Positions 16,809 to 24,903 of a DNA stretch of 64,000 nucleotides are shown one piece after another (position 1 is the stretch's first letter; each line of letters starts with the position of its first letter). Where the stretch lies: NCBI GenBank assembly GCA_016710465.1, contig JADJVS010000016.1, positions 1,116,001-1,180,000 on the forward strand, written 5' to 3'. This DNA comes from Sulfuritalea sp. (GTDB lineage: Bacteria > Pseudomonadota > Gammaproteobacteria > Burkholderiales > Rhodocyclaceae). The position numbers and the translations under genes were made by a program. The notes under the pieces were generated by a model. It was not told where the DNA came from. It made no database searches and saw only the letters and a list, made by a program, of their open reading frames with translations.

Positions 16809-19178
16809 TTACTTGATGCAGACCGCCCGTACCTGCTTGAGATCGGTCACTCCCTGCAAGGACTTTTCCAGACCGTCCATCTTCAGGGTCAGCATGCCGT
16901 CTTCGAGAGCCTGGGCAAACAACTGCACCACGCGGGCGTGCTCCTGGATCAGCTTCTTCAGAGGCTCGGTGCCGATCATCAATTCGTGCAGGCCGACCCG
17001 TCCCTTGTAACCGCTGCCGCCGCAGGTATCGCAGCCCTTGGCGCGGGCAAACACGAACTTGCCGTCCTTGCCGTAGTCCTTCAACAGGCGCTCCCTGGTC
17101 GCCGCCATGGCGGCGTCCTGATCCTTCTTGAAGGTTTCCGTGTTAACCAGCTCACTGCAGTACTCGATCATGAACAGCCGCACTTCCTCGTCGTCCGGCG
17201 TGTAGAACTCCTTGCACTTGCACAGGCGCTTGGCCAGGCGCTGTGCCAGGATGCCAAGCAGGGCATCGGCGAAGTTGAACGGGTCCATGCCCATGTCGAG
17301 CAGGCGGATGATGGATTCCGGCGCGCTGTTGGTGTGCAGGGTGGCGAACACCAGGTGCCCCGTCAGCGAGGCCTCGATACCGATGCCGGTGGTCTCGGCA
17401 TCGCGCATTTCGCCAACCATGATGATGTCCGGATCGGCACGCAGGAAGGCCTTCATCACCGTTGCGAAGTCGATCACCTTCTTGTTGACCTGGCACTGGC
17501 GCAGGCCCTTCTGGGTGATTTCAACCGGGTCCTCGGCGGTCCAGATCTTGGTATCGACTGTATTCAGGTAACCGAGCACCGAGTGCAACGTGGTGGTCTT
17601 GCCCGAACCGGTCGGGCCGCAGACGAAGAACAGGCCGTAGGGCTTGGAGATCGTGGCCTTGAGCTTGGTCAGGTTGGTCGGCAGCACACCCAGCTTGTCG
17701 AGCGGAATCGGTTCGCCAGCGGCGAGAATACGCATCACCACATCTTCCACGCCGCCGGTGGTCGGCAGGGTTGCCACCCGCAGCTCGATGTCGAGCGGCC
17801 CGAACTTCTTGAACTTGATCTTGCCGTCCTGCGGCTTGCGGCGTTCGGCGATGTCGAGGTCGCACATGATCTTGAGGCGCGCCACCATGGCGTTGCGATA
17901 GCTCGCCGGGACCTCAATGTACTTTGCCAGCGAGCCGTCCCTGCGGAAGCGGACCAGCACCTTGTCCTTGCCGATGCCGGGTTCGATGTGGATGTCGGAG
18001 GCCCCTTGCTGGTAGGCGTCGATGATGATCTTGTTGACCAGCTTCACCAGCTCGTTGTCGGCGGCCGCGGAAACGTCATCGCCACTGCCCTCGCCCTCGC
18101 CTATCTCGTCCTGATCCAGGGTCGACAACAAGTCGCCGACGGAGCTGTCGTCGGTGAATCCGGGAACGCCGCTGGCGCCGAAAAGCTGGTCGATGGTTTG
18201 GGCAAACTCGTGATTGGTGGTAACCCGATACACAGCCTTCGAGCGCGGGAACACGTTGTTCACCACGCGCGAGCCCTTGACTTGCTCTGGGTCCATGCAA
18301 ACCACGATCACGCCTTCCGAGGTTTCTTCCACCGGCGCCCACTTGGCCTGCTCCAGGAAGTCGCGCTTCAAATTCTTTAGCAAGTCAGCCGGCTTGATCC
18401 GGTCACCCTTGAATGGCTCGTAGGGAACGTTGAAGAACTTTCCAAGCGCCTCGCCCAATGCCTGATGCTTGACCTGGAATTCGTTAACCAGGACTTCCTC
18501 GATATCCAGGTTCTTGCGGCGCGCGGTACGCGTCGCCAGCTCGAGTTCCTGCGCCGAAATAACAGCGTCCGAAACCAGGAAATCGTATTTGGTCTTGACC
18601 GCCTGCGCGGGTTTGCTGCGTTGGGTGAAGGCGATCGCCAGGGTTTCGCACAATCCCTTGACACCCTCGAGCGCGATCGGCGCAAAGGGAACGCCGGCCT
18701 TGTTGTTGATGATCTGCACGACGCCGAGCAGTTCGCTGGTCTGGGCGTCGACCACTGGTGCCACCAGCATCTGCTTGGTTCGATAACCCGTGCGCTTGTC
18801 AACCTCCTGCAGAAACCTCAGCGACGGATTGATTGCCTTGAGCTCTGCGTCGTCATACACGTCGCGGATATTGACCGTTTTCTTGGCCAGCGCGACATGC
18901 CCGGCGATGCTCTGGTCGGCAATCGGCAAGCGCAGGTCCTTGAATGAGTTCAAACCCGTCTTGACCTTCGATACGATGGACGCCTTGTCGTCGCCCACCG
19001 TGTAAATGGTCAGGCGATCGGCATTGAAAAGGCTGCAAATCTCGCCCGACAGTTCCAACATGATCTCGTCGATGTTGGACGTTGCATGGACCTTGTTGGT
19101 GACGACCTGAAGGTTCTTGAAGAACGCCAGGCGAATATCAACATCGGAAGCCGACTCGGCTGCTGCTGCTGCGCTCAT
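16809..19178 (-). CDS. GAF-domain GspE/PilB-family secretion ATPase
   Basis: The 789-residue protein has an N-terminal GAF domain (about 15-185), a GspE/MshE-type N-domain (about 200-350) and a type II/IV secretion ATPase core (about 390-789). Seen motifs are GPTGSGKTTTLHSVL near 523, DPDIIMVGEMRDAETTGIG near 586 and the zinc-binding cysteines CKC and CDTCGGSGYKGR near 655 and 716. Such ATPases power pilus or type II pseudopilus assembly. A GAF domain at the front is unusual. No pilC/gspF, secretin or pseudopilin lies beside it, so its machine must be elsewhere. Its start overlaps the cNMP-binding gene by 4 nt, linking it to cyclic-nucleotide control. Confidence 0.88.
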   Translation of the reverse strand: MSAAAAAESASDVDIRLAFFKNLQVVTNKVHATSNIDEIMLELSGEICSLFNADRLTIYTVGDDKASIVSKVKTGLNSFKDLRLPIADQSIAGHVALAKKTVNIRDVYDDAELKAINPSLRFLQEVDKRTGYRTKQMLVAPVVDAQTSELLGVVQIINNKAGVPFAPIALEGVKGLCETLAIAFTQRSKPAQAVKTKYDFLVSDAVISAQELELATRTARRKNLDIEEVLVNEFQVKHQALGEALGKFFNVPYEPFKGDRIKPADLLKNLKRDFLEQAKWAPVEETSEGVIVVCMDPEQVKGSRVVNNVFPRSKAVYRVTTNHEFAQTIDQLFGASGVPGFTDDSSVGDLLSTLDQDEIGEGEGSGDDVSAAADNELVKLVNKIIIDAYQQGASDIHIEPGIGKDKVLVRFRRDGSLAKYIEVPASYRNAMVARLKIMCDLDIAERRKPQDGKIKFKKFGPLDIELRVATLPTTGGVEDVVMRILAAGEPIPLDKLGVLPTNLTKLKATISKPYGLFFVCGPTGSGKTTTLHSVLGYLNTVDTKIWTAEDPVEITQKGLRQCQVNKKVIDFATVMKAFLRADPDIIMVGEMRDAETTGIGIEASLTGHLVFATLHTNSAPESIIRLLDMGMDPFNFADALLGILAQRLAKRLCKCKEFYTPDDEEVRLFMIEYCSELVNTETFKKDQDAAMAATRERLLKDYGKDGKFVFARAKGCDTCGGSGYKGRVGLHELMIGTEPLKKLIQEHARVVQLFAQALEDGMLTLKMDGLEKSLQGVTDLKQVRAVCIK

Positions 19179-20242
19179 TGCACTGACTCCATGTCACCCG
19201 CATAGGACCGCATGCCGCCCTCGAGCAGAGCTGCATTGAAGCCGCGTTGGGAAAGGAGGAACGCCGCTGCGGAGCTGCGACGTCCCGTCTGACAATACAC
19301 GATGTATTCCTTCCGCGGATCGAGCGCCGCCACCGCCTGACGAATATCGTCGAGCGGAATGTTCAGCGCGCCCGGAAACCCGTCGCTGCGATACTCCGCC
19401 GGAAAGCGAACGTCGATCCAGACAGCGCCGCCTTCGATGCCCGCGGCCGCTTCGCGCGCACTTACCCGTTGCAGCAATGGCGCGCGCAACAACTCGTTGA
19501 AATCAGCTTTCGAAAGGCGCAGCAGCACGCCATCGGTCTTCATCACCACGGTGGCATTGCGCGCCGTGTCGGCGACCAGGGCCTCTTCGCCGAACGCATT
19601 GCCCTCCTTGAGTTCGGCAAGTTCGATCGATGACCCGGCGACCTTGCGCGTGACCTTGCAGCGCCCGCTTTCGATCAGGTAATAGAAATCACCCGGATCG
19701 CCCTGCTTGATGATCGTGTCACCACGTTTCACCGGCAGTCGATTGAATTTGCCCAGCAACGACTGGATATTCGCCGGCGGCAAGGAAGCGAACACGCCCA
19801 CCGTAAGGTTGTCGAGAGCGAACATGTCGGACATCCGCCGCCAATCGGTGATGTCGGTACCCCGCTCCGAACCGTGGGCTGTTGTCGCAAGCTGGTTCCA
19901 CGTCAATATGATATCGAGCTTGTCCTCCTCGAGAGAAAGCAGGACGATATCAGTGATCGCCTGGCTCCTGGCCGGCGACTTATCGCCTCGCGCAATCGGA
20001 CTAGCGGCCAATTCGTGCCCCCCGACAAGCACGCGACTCGCTCCATCCGACAGGGTAGCGAGGATCTGGCCCTTGATCAGATACACCAGTTGCCCGGTCC
20101 AGTCGGCTGCGCGGAACGGATCGCTACCGCGTGCGAACTGGTGCGTCCGACACAAGGCAATCAGGTCGCCAAGGCCGTCCCGACTCAGTGATGTCAGAGG
20201 TTGCAAGCGCGCCAGCAGATCGACGCTCACCGGATCGGACAT
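19175..20242 (-). CDS. Double cNMP-binding domain plus rhodanese protein
   Basis: The 355-residue protein has a degenerate cyclic-nucleotide-binding fold (about 15-115), a clear second one (about 145-250; IIKQGDPGDFYYLIESG and NAFGEEALVADTARNATV, the phosphate-binding cassette) and a rhodanese domain (about 265-350) with catalytic Cys in YCQTGRRSSAAA. It could therefore bind cAMP or cGMP and carry a persulfide or act as a phosphatase-like module. No DNA-binding domain is present, so it is not a CRP-type regulator. It lies between the phosphodiesterase-like and ATPase genes, 2 nt and -4 nt away, and may be the cyclic-nucleotide receptor of the operon. Confidence 0.87.
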   Translation of the reverse strand: MSDPVSVDLLARLQPLTSLSRDGLGDLIALCRTHQFARGSDPFRAADWTGQLVYLIKGQILATLSDGASRVLVGGHELAASPIARGDKSPARSQAITDIVLLSLEEDKLDIILTWNQLATTAHGSERGTDITDWRRMSDMFALDNLTVGVFASLPPANIQSLLGKFNRLPVKRGDTIIKQGDPGDFYYLIESGRCKVTRKVAGSSIELAELKEGNAFGEEALVADTARNATVVMKTDGVLLRLSKADFNELLRAPLLQRVSAREAAAGIEGGAVWIDVRFPAEYRSDGFPGALNIPLDDIRQAVAALDPRKEYIVYCQTGRRSSAAAFLLSQRGFNAALLEGGMRSYAGDMESVQ

Positions 20243-20244
20243 GG

Positions 20245-21012
20245 TCAGATTTCGAACAGTTGATTGTTCTGCAACATGCCAGGGCGAAACTCGCCGATGC
20301 AGTCCTCGATCTCCTGCATCGTCAGTTCTATCTGGCCGGGCTTGAGGTGGGTAATGAACACCTCCGCGTCGCGCTGCAGGTTCGTCAATTCATCAAGCAA
20401 CATGCTCGGGCAAAGGTGCAAGGACGCTTGCGCCAATCGCATTTCGCTGTTCGAGAACGCGCACTCGATGATCAGATAGCGCAGATTGCGAATCTGGTTG
20501 ACGTACTGCCAGAGCTCCGGACAGGGGCCGGTGTCGCCGGTAAACACGAGACTCCCCTGCCCGGAATCTACCTGATAGCCGACCGCCGGAACGGTATGGT
20601 TGGCCGGCAAGGGCACTATCTTGCGTCCATCCAGGTCGATGGCTTCGCCCACCCGGATCGTCGAGAAACGCATGAATGGCTTTTCCGGGGTCGGAATCAC
20701 GCTGAAGTCGGGCCAAATAGCCCAATTGAAAATGTGAGCGCGAATGATCTCGAGCGTCGCCTCCGTTGCATGCACCGTCAATGGCCGATTTCGCATGTCG
20801 CCAACCGTGTCGATCATGAACGGCATGCAGGCGAGGTGATCAAGGTGGGAATGTGTTATGAATACGTGGTCGATCTGCGCCAGTTCGGCGATCGCCAGAT
20901 CGCCGACGCCGGTGCCGGCGTCGATCAGGATGTCGTTGTCGACCAGCAGCGAGGTGGTACGCAAATGGCGTCCGCCGATCCCACCGCTACATCCGAGAAT
21001 TCTGACTTTCAC
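20245..21012 (-). CDS. Metallo-beta-lactamase-fold protein, cyclic-nucleotide phosphodiesterase-like
   Basis: The 255-residue protein has the MBL metal motif FITHSHLDHLACMPF (about residue 58), a later His in PLPANHTVPAVGY, and VFTGDTGP. The order and spacing resemble class II cAMP phosphodiesterases and RNase Z-like enzymes. GTG 21012 is chosen because it has GAGG just upstream, lies 7 nt after the cyclase stop, and starts the conserved VKVRILGCSGG strand. Direct coupling to an adenylate cyclase supports cAMP hydrolysis, but this is inferred from context. A general hydrolase role cannot be excluded. Confidence 0.82.
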   Translation of the reverse strand: MKVRILGCSGGIGGRHLRTTSLLVDNDILIDAGTGVGDLAIAELAQIDHVFITHSHLDHLACMPFMIDTVGDMRNRPLTVHATEATLEIIRAHIFNWAIWPDFSVIPTPEKPFMRFSTIRVGEAIDLDGRKIVPLPANHTVPAVGYQVDSGQGSLVFTGDTGPCPELWQYVNQIRNLRYLIIECAFSNSEMRLAQASLHLCPSMLLDELTNLQRDAEVFITHLKPGQIELTMQEIEDCIGEFRPGMLQNNQLFEI

Positions 21013-21019
21013 CCGTGCC

Positions 21020-23245
21020 TCACTTTGTATCGAACTTCCATGAACCATCCCATTCCTCACCGGGAGGTTCCTTCCGATAATGGGCAATCCGCTCCGCATA
21101 GACCTCATAAAGCTTGTGCGGCGAGCTTCGCGAAAGATTCATCAGCGTCAGTTCCGCCTGGTCCCAGTCCTGGGCGCGGTAGGCCCGCAATGCCTGATTC
21201 CACAACTTGTTCTCGTCGAGCATGGCCTGGGAGACCTCACCTTCAACACCGAGCGGCTCGTAGATTCCCACCGGCCTGTCCTTGCCCTTGACTTTGACCA
21301 GATCGAGCTCGCGAAACACGAATTCCTTCTTGAGTAGCTCACGCGTGCTTTCACCAGCAATGAAACCAACCCCGTACTGCTTGGTGATTCCTTCCAGACG
21401 CGATCCAAGGTTAACCGCATCGCCCATCACGGTATAAGACTGCCTCACGGGCGATCCCATGTCTCCGACGGTCATCGGGCCAGTATTCACCCCGACGCCT
21501 ATCTTGAGTTCCGGCCAGCCGAGAGCCAGCAATTCCGTGTTCAGGGCCTGCAGCGCATGGTTCATCTCGAGGCCGGTGAGAACCGCGTTCCTGGCATGCT
21601 CCGGGTCATCGACCGGCGCACCCCAGAACGCCATGATGGCATCACCGATGTACTTGTCGAGCGTACCGCGGTGCTTGCGAACCACCACGGTCATGGCACC
21701 CAGATACATGTTCATCAGTTTCGCCAGCTCGTCCGGTTCGAGACCCTCGGAAATGGTGGTGAAACCGCGAACGTCCGAGAACAACACGGTCAATTCCGCC
21801 TTGCGGCCGGCCATGCTGTAGTTCTCCGGATCGCGGCTCATTTCCTCGACCAGCTCCGGCGGCACATACTGGCCGAAAAGGCCAGTCAGTTGGCGCTTGG
21901 TGCGGGACTCGACGAAATAGCCCCAGGACATGTTCATTGCATACAGCAGCAATACGGCGATCATCCCGCTGGCAAGCGGCAACACGACGTTGGCACCGTG
22001 CCAGAAGCTGAAGTTCACGCTCAGCAGGAGGAGCAGGACGATCGCCCCAACCACCGTCGCGCGGAACGGTGAAAGCATGGGCAGCAGAAAGACCATCACG
22101 CCACCGGCAAGCAGGACCAGAACCACGTCCGCGCCAAGTATGTAGGGCGGCTTGTGCTTGATCGCGCCATCGAGCATGCCGGCGATTAGGTTGGCGTGGA
22201 TTTCAACCCCGGGGTACGCGGCCCCCACCGGAGTCGCCCTCAAGTCCATGAGGCCGGGCGCCGTCGTACCCACCACGGCGATGCGGCCCGACAGTTGGTC
22301 CTTCGGCACTTTTTCGTTGAGTATGTCAGTGATCGATATGTAGCGGAAGCTGCCCTGAAAACCTCGGTAGGGGATCAAGGTCGCGGCATTCTCGTCGACA
22401 GGTATCACCATCGGCGCAGCACCCACGCCCTTGAGTTCCAGCCATTCCATCGCCGCGTAGGAGCTTGGCGAGTTTGACGGATAGCCGGGAATGATCGCGG
22501 GATTGCCAAGCAGGTTGCGCACCATCGCCAGCGACAGCGACTCATAGTACGCTCCGTTGTGCTCGACCAGCAAGGGCACACGGCGGGAGGTACCGTCCAG
22601 GTCGACCAGCGGGTTGAAATGCCCGGCACCCGCCGCGGCCTTCTGAAGCTCGGGAAGGTTACCGCCATAACTTACCCACTGGGTGAAGCCAATGCGACGC
22701 CCGGCAAACGTACCTGCCGGGAACACCGGCTGCGGCGCGGCGCCGGAGCTGATGCCACCTTCCTTGCTGGAAAAGTAATAGCCGAGAATCACCGGGTGGT
22801 TCTTTAGCGATGCGGCAAAGCGCGCATCGTTGTCCAATTGGGGTCGCAGTTCGCGGAGTGTCGCCGCATACGCGGGAACGTCGCGCAACTCCTTCTTGGC
22901 CAGCGCATCGAGTGTTTTCAGGCCGGAGCTGTCGTCGGGTTCGGCGAAGACTACGTCGAAACCCACAAGCCGAATGCCGTAGTGGTTGAAAAGCTTGTCC
23001 ATCAGCAGGGCCAGCTTGTCGCGCCCCCACGGCCAGCGCCCTTGTTCAGCTAGAGACTGCTCGTCGATGTCCAGAATCACTACGCGGGGATCAACCGTCT
23101 TGGGCATGGTCAGACGCAACTTCGCGTCATAGATCAGCGAATCCAGGTGGTTGATAAAGGGTACTTGATAGATGCGCGACGAATGGCCGAGCAAAACCAG
23201 AAGGATCAGCAGACCCAGACCATAGCGGGGAAGATACTGTTTCAA
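21020..23245 (-). CDS. CHASE2-sensor adenylate cyclase
   Basis: The 741-residue protein has an N-terminal membrane span, a periplasmic CHASE2 domain (about 30-330; VVILDIDEQSLAEQGRWPW is its hallmark), three further spans (about 340-430) and a class III cyclase domain (about 470-650). Catalytic features are present: VLFSDVRGFT near 490 with the first metal Asp, DKYIGDAIMAFWGAP near 530 with the purine-binding Lys and second Asp, and GDAVNLGSRLE with the transition-state Asn/Arg. The Lys favours ATP over GTP. A short helical tail follows. It is the third membrane-linked step of the operon and shares its sensor type with the kinase gene. Confidence 0.92.
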   Translation of the reverse strand: MKQYLPRYGLGLLILLVLLGHSSRIYQVPFINHLDSLIYDAKLRLTMPKTVDPRVVILDIDEQSLAEQGRWPWGRDKLALLMDKLFNHYGIRLVGFDVVFAEPDDSSGLKTLDALAKKELRDVPAYAATLRELRPQLDNDARFAASLKNHPVILGYYFSSKEGGISSGAAPQPVFPAGTFAGRRIGFTQWVSYGGNLPELQKAAAGAGHFNPLVDLDGTSRRVPLLVEHNGAYYESLSLAMVRNLLGNPAIIPGYPSNSPSSYAAMEWLELKGVGAAPMVIPVDENAATLIPYRGFQGSFRYISITDILNEKVPKDQLSGRIAVVGTTAPGLMDLRATPVGAAYPGVEIHANLIAGMLDGAIKHKPPYILGADVVLVLLAGGVMVFLLPMLSPFRATVVGAIVLLLLLSVNFSFWHGANVVLPLASGMIAVLLLYAMNMSWGYFVESRTKRQLTGLFGQYVPPELVEEMSRDPENYSMAGRKAELTVLFSDVRGFTTISEGLEPDELAKLMNMYLGAMTVVVRKHRGTLDKYIGDAIMAFWGAPVDDPEHARNAVLTGLEMNHALQALNTELLALGWPELKIGVGVNTGPMTVGDMGSPVRQSYTVMGDAVNLGSRLEGITKQYGVGFIAGESTRELLKKEFVFRELDLVKVKGKDRPVGIYEPLGVEGEVSQAMLDENKLWNQALRAYRAQDWDQAELTLMNLSRSSPHKLYEVYAERIAHYRKEPPGEEWDGSWKFDTK

Positions 23246-23276
23246 TGGGTCTCCGGTATTCAGATTTTCAACGTTG

Positions 23277-24038
23277 TCAGGCCTTGAGGAAGAACTCCAT
23301 TTTCACTCCCGCCAGCTCGATTACGTCATGGTCGACGAGCTGATGCGCCTGCGCGTCGAGCGACTTCCCATTGACCACGGGAAAACTCGCACCCTCGACA
23401 TGGGTGATGAAATAGCCGTGCGGCCTCCGTGCGATCACTGCAACCTGTACTCCGGGTTTGCCCAGCGTGGTCAGCGTCTTGGTCAATTCCATTTCCTTGC
23501 CGGCATTGCCTCCCGATAACAGTTGGATCGCGCCCAAAGGGAGGGCCGCTGCCGCAGGCGCGGCGGCGGCAGGCGCCGCGGGAGGCATGCCTGGCGAGGT
23601 CGACACATGCGCCGGATTCGGCGTCGTTGTCGTGGCCGCAGCGGCGGCTGCCGGGGCGGGTGCCGGAGATGGGGCCGATGCGGGCGGTTTGGCCGCGCCC
23701 GGTCGGAGGATCATGGTTTTCTCGAAATCCGCCGCGTTGGTCTGCTGCGGCAACTCGCTGACGAACTTCAGCCGGTATTTGCCGAGTTCGATCGTGTCCC
23801 CGTTCTGCAGGAAGTGCTTCTTGACCGACTGGCCATTGACGAAGGTTCCATTGGTGCTTCCCAAGTCTTCCAGGAAGGAGTCGTTCAGGATCGTAATCAC
23901 CACCGCATGCTCGCCGGAAATCGCAAGATTGTCGATCTGTATGTCGTTGTGCGGCTTGCGACCGATAGTCGTGCGCTCCTTGTTCAAGGGAATTTCCTTG
24001 AGCATCGTGGTTTCCATGCTGAGTATGAGCTTAGCCAT
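23277..24038 (-). CDS. FHA-domain protein with two FHA modules
   Basis: The 253-residue protein has an N-terminal FHA domain (about 5-95; TTIGRKPHNDIQIDNLAISG-EHA and LGSTNGTFVNG give the phosphothreonine pocket). A low-complexity Ala/Pro linker (about 110-165) and a weaker second FHA-like fold (about 168-250; VNGKSLDAQ, HDVIELAGVKMEF) follow. FHA domains bind phosphothreonine, typically on proteins modified by Ser/Thr kinases. It lies two genes after the kinase and next to the phosphatase, so it probably reads their phosphorylation state. The second domain lacks the GR and SxxH residues and may not bind phosphopeptides. Confidence 0.9.
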   Translation of the reverse strand: MAKLILSMETTMLKEIPLNKERTTIGRKPHNDIQIDNLAISGEHAVVITILNDSFLEDLGSTNGTFVNGQSVKKHFLQNGDTIELGKYRLKFVSELPQQTNAADFEKTMILRPGAAKPPASAPSPAPAPAAAAAATTTTPNPAHVSTSPGMPPAAPAAAAPAAAALPLGAIQLLSGGNAGKEMELTKTLTTLGKPGVQVAVIARRPHGYFITHVEGASFPVVNGKSLDAQAHQLVDHDVIELAGVKMEFFLKA

Positions 24039-24071
24039 TGTCTTCGTCCTTCAGGGTCACTGGGCACTGCA

Positions 24072-24893
24072 TTACTTGAACCAAGCCAGGAGTCGGGACA
24101 ACATTCCGCGTGACACCGGATATTCCCCCTTCACCTTGACCAAGATTACCGAAACATTGTCACGACCGCCATTGTCATTGGCCATCTGTATCAATTGCGT
24201 GGCGCAAAGATCAAGGTTCGCCGATAGCGCGCCAAGCGTCATCGCGATCTCGTCATCCTCCACCATGTCGTTGAGGCCGTCGGAACAGAGCAGGTAGACA
24301 TCGCCCGGCTCCACCTCGTGGTCGTGAATTTCAGCCGCCACCTCGGCATCGATGCCGACCGCCCGGGTGACCAGGTTTTTGTTCTGCGAGTGGCGCGCCT
24401 GCTCCGGCGTGATTAGACCGGCATCGATCTGCTCCTGCAACAGGGAATGATCGCGGGTGATGGCCTGAAACTCCTCGCCACGCAGCCGATACATGCGCGA
24501 GTCGCCGATATGGCCGACGGTCACCTTGTTGTCGTGAAACACGGCGACCACCAGCGTCGTGCCCATCCCCGCATATTGCGGCTGGGTTTGCGACGACTGG
24601 TAGATGGCGCTATTGACCAGCCCCATCTGCGTCTGCAGGGACACCTCGGCCCAGGACTTGCCTCCTCCGGCATCACTGCTCGGCTCGCGTTCGTCAAAGG
24701 CCTTGGCCAACTCCGAGCCGAGCATTGTCGTCGCCATGCCGCTGGCCACCTCGCCCGCATTGTAACCGCCCATGCCATCGGCAAGCACCACGAATCCGCG
24801 CGCGGCGTTGCCCATCACCGAATCTTCGTTGTTCGAGCGCACCATGCCCGGGTCGCTGCGCGTAACCACTTCGAGAACGGAATTCATGTCCAT
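24072..24893 (-). CDS. PP2C-family Ser/Thr protein phosphatase
   Basis: The 273-residue protein has the PP2C metal motifs: MVRSNNEDSVMG, VLADGMGGYNAGEVAS, GHIGDSRMYRL, LLCSDGLNDMV and GRDNVSVILVKV. All the Asp residues that bind the Mn/Mg pair are visible. ATG 24893 follows the kinase stop by 10 nt and has GAGGG upstream; a further ATG at 24887 is in frame. An N-terminal extension to 24947 would overlap the kinase gene and lacks support. It should reverse phosphorylation by the neighbouring kinase, as in PrpC/PrkC pairs. The protein is soluble. Confidence 0.92.
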   Translation of the reverse strand: MDMNSVLEVVTRSDPGMVRSNNEDSVMGNAARGFVVLADGMGGYNAGEVASGMATTMLGSELAKAFDEREPSSDAGGGKSWAEVSLQTQMGLVNSAIYQSSQTQPQYAGMGTTLVVAVFHDNKVTVGHIGDSRMYRLRGEEFQAITRDHSLLQEQIDAGLITPEQARHSQNKNLVTRAVGIDAEVAAEIHDHEVEPGDVYLLCSDGLNDMVEDDEIAMTLGALSANLDLCATQLIQMANDNGGRDNVSVILVKVKGEYPVSRGMLSRLLAWFK

Positions 24894-24903
24894 GACCGGG
24901 CCC

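Noticed and set aside
16326..18380. Long plus-strand open frame opposite the secretion ATPase
   Set aside because: It mirrors a gene with clear ATPase motifs; the translation is His/Gly/Val-rich with no recognisable domain and no ribosome site. Such frames are common in GC-rich DNA.
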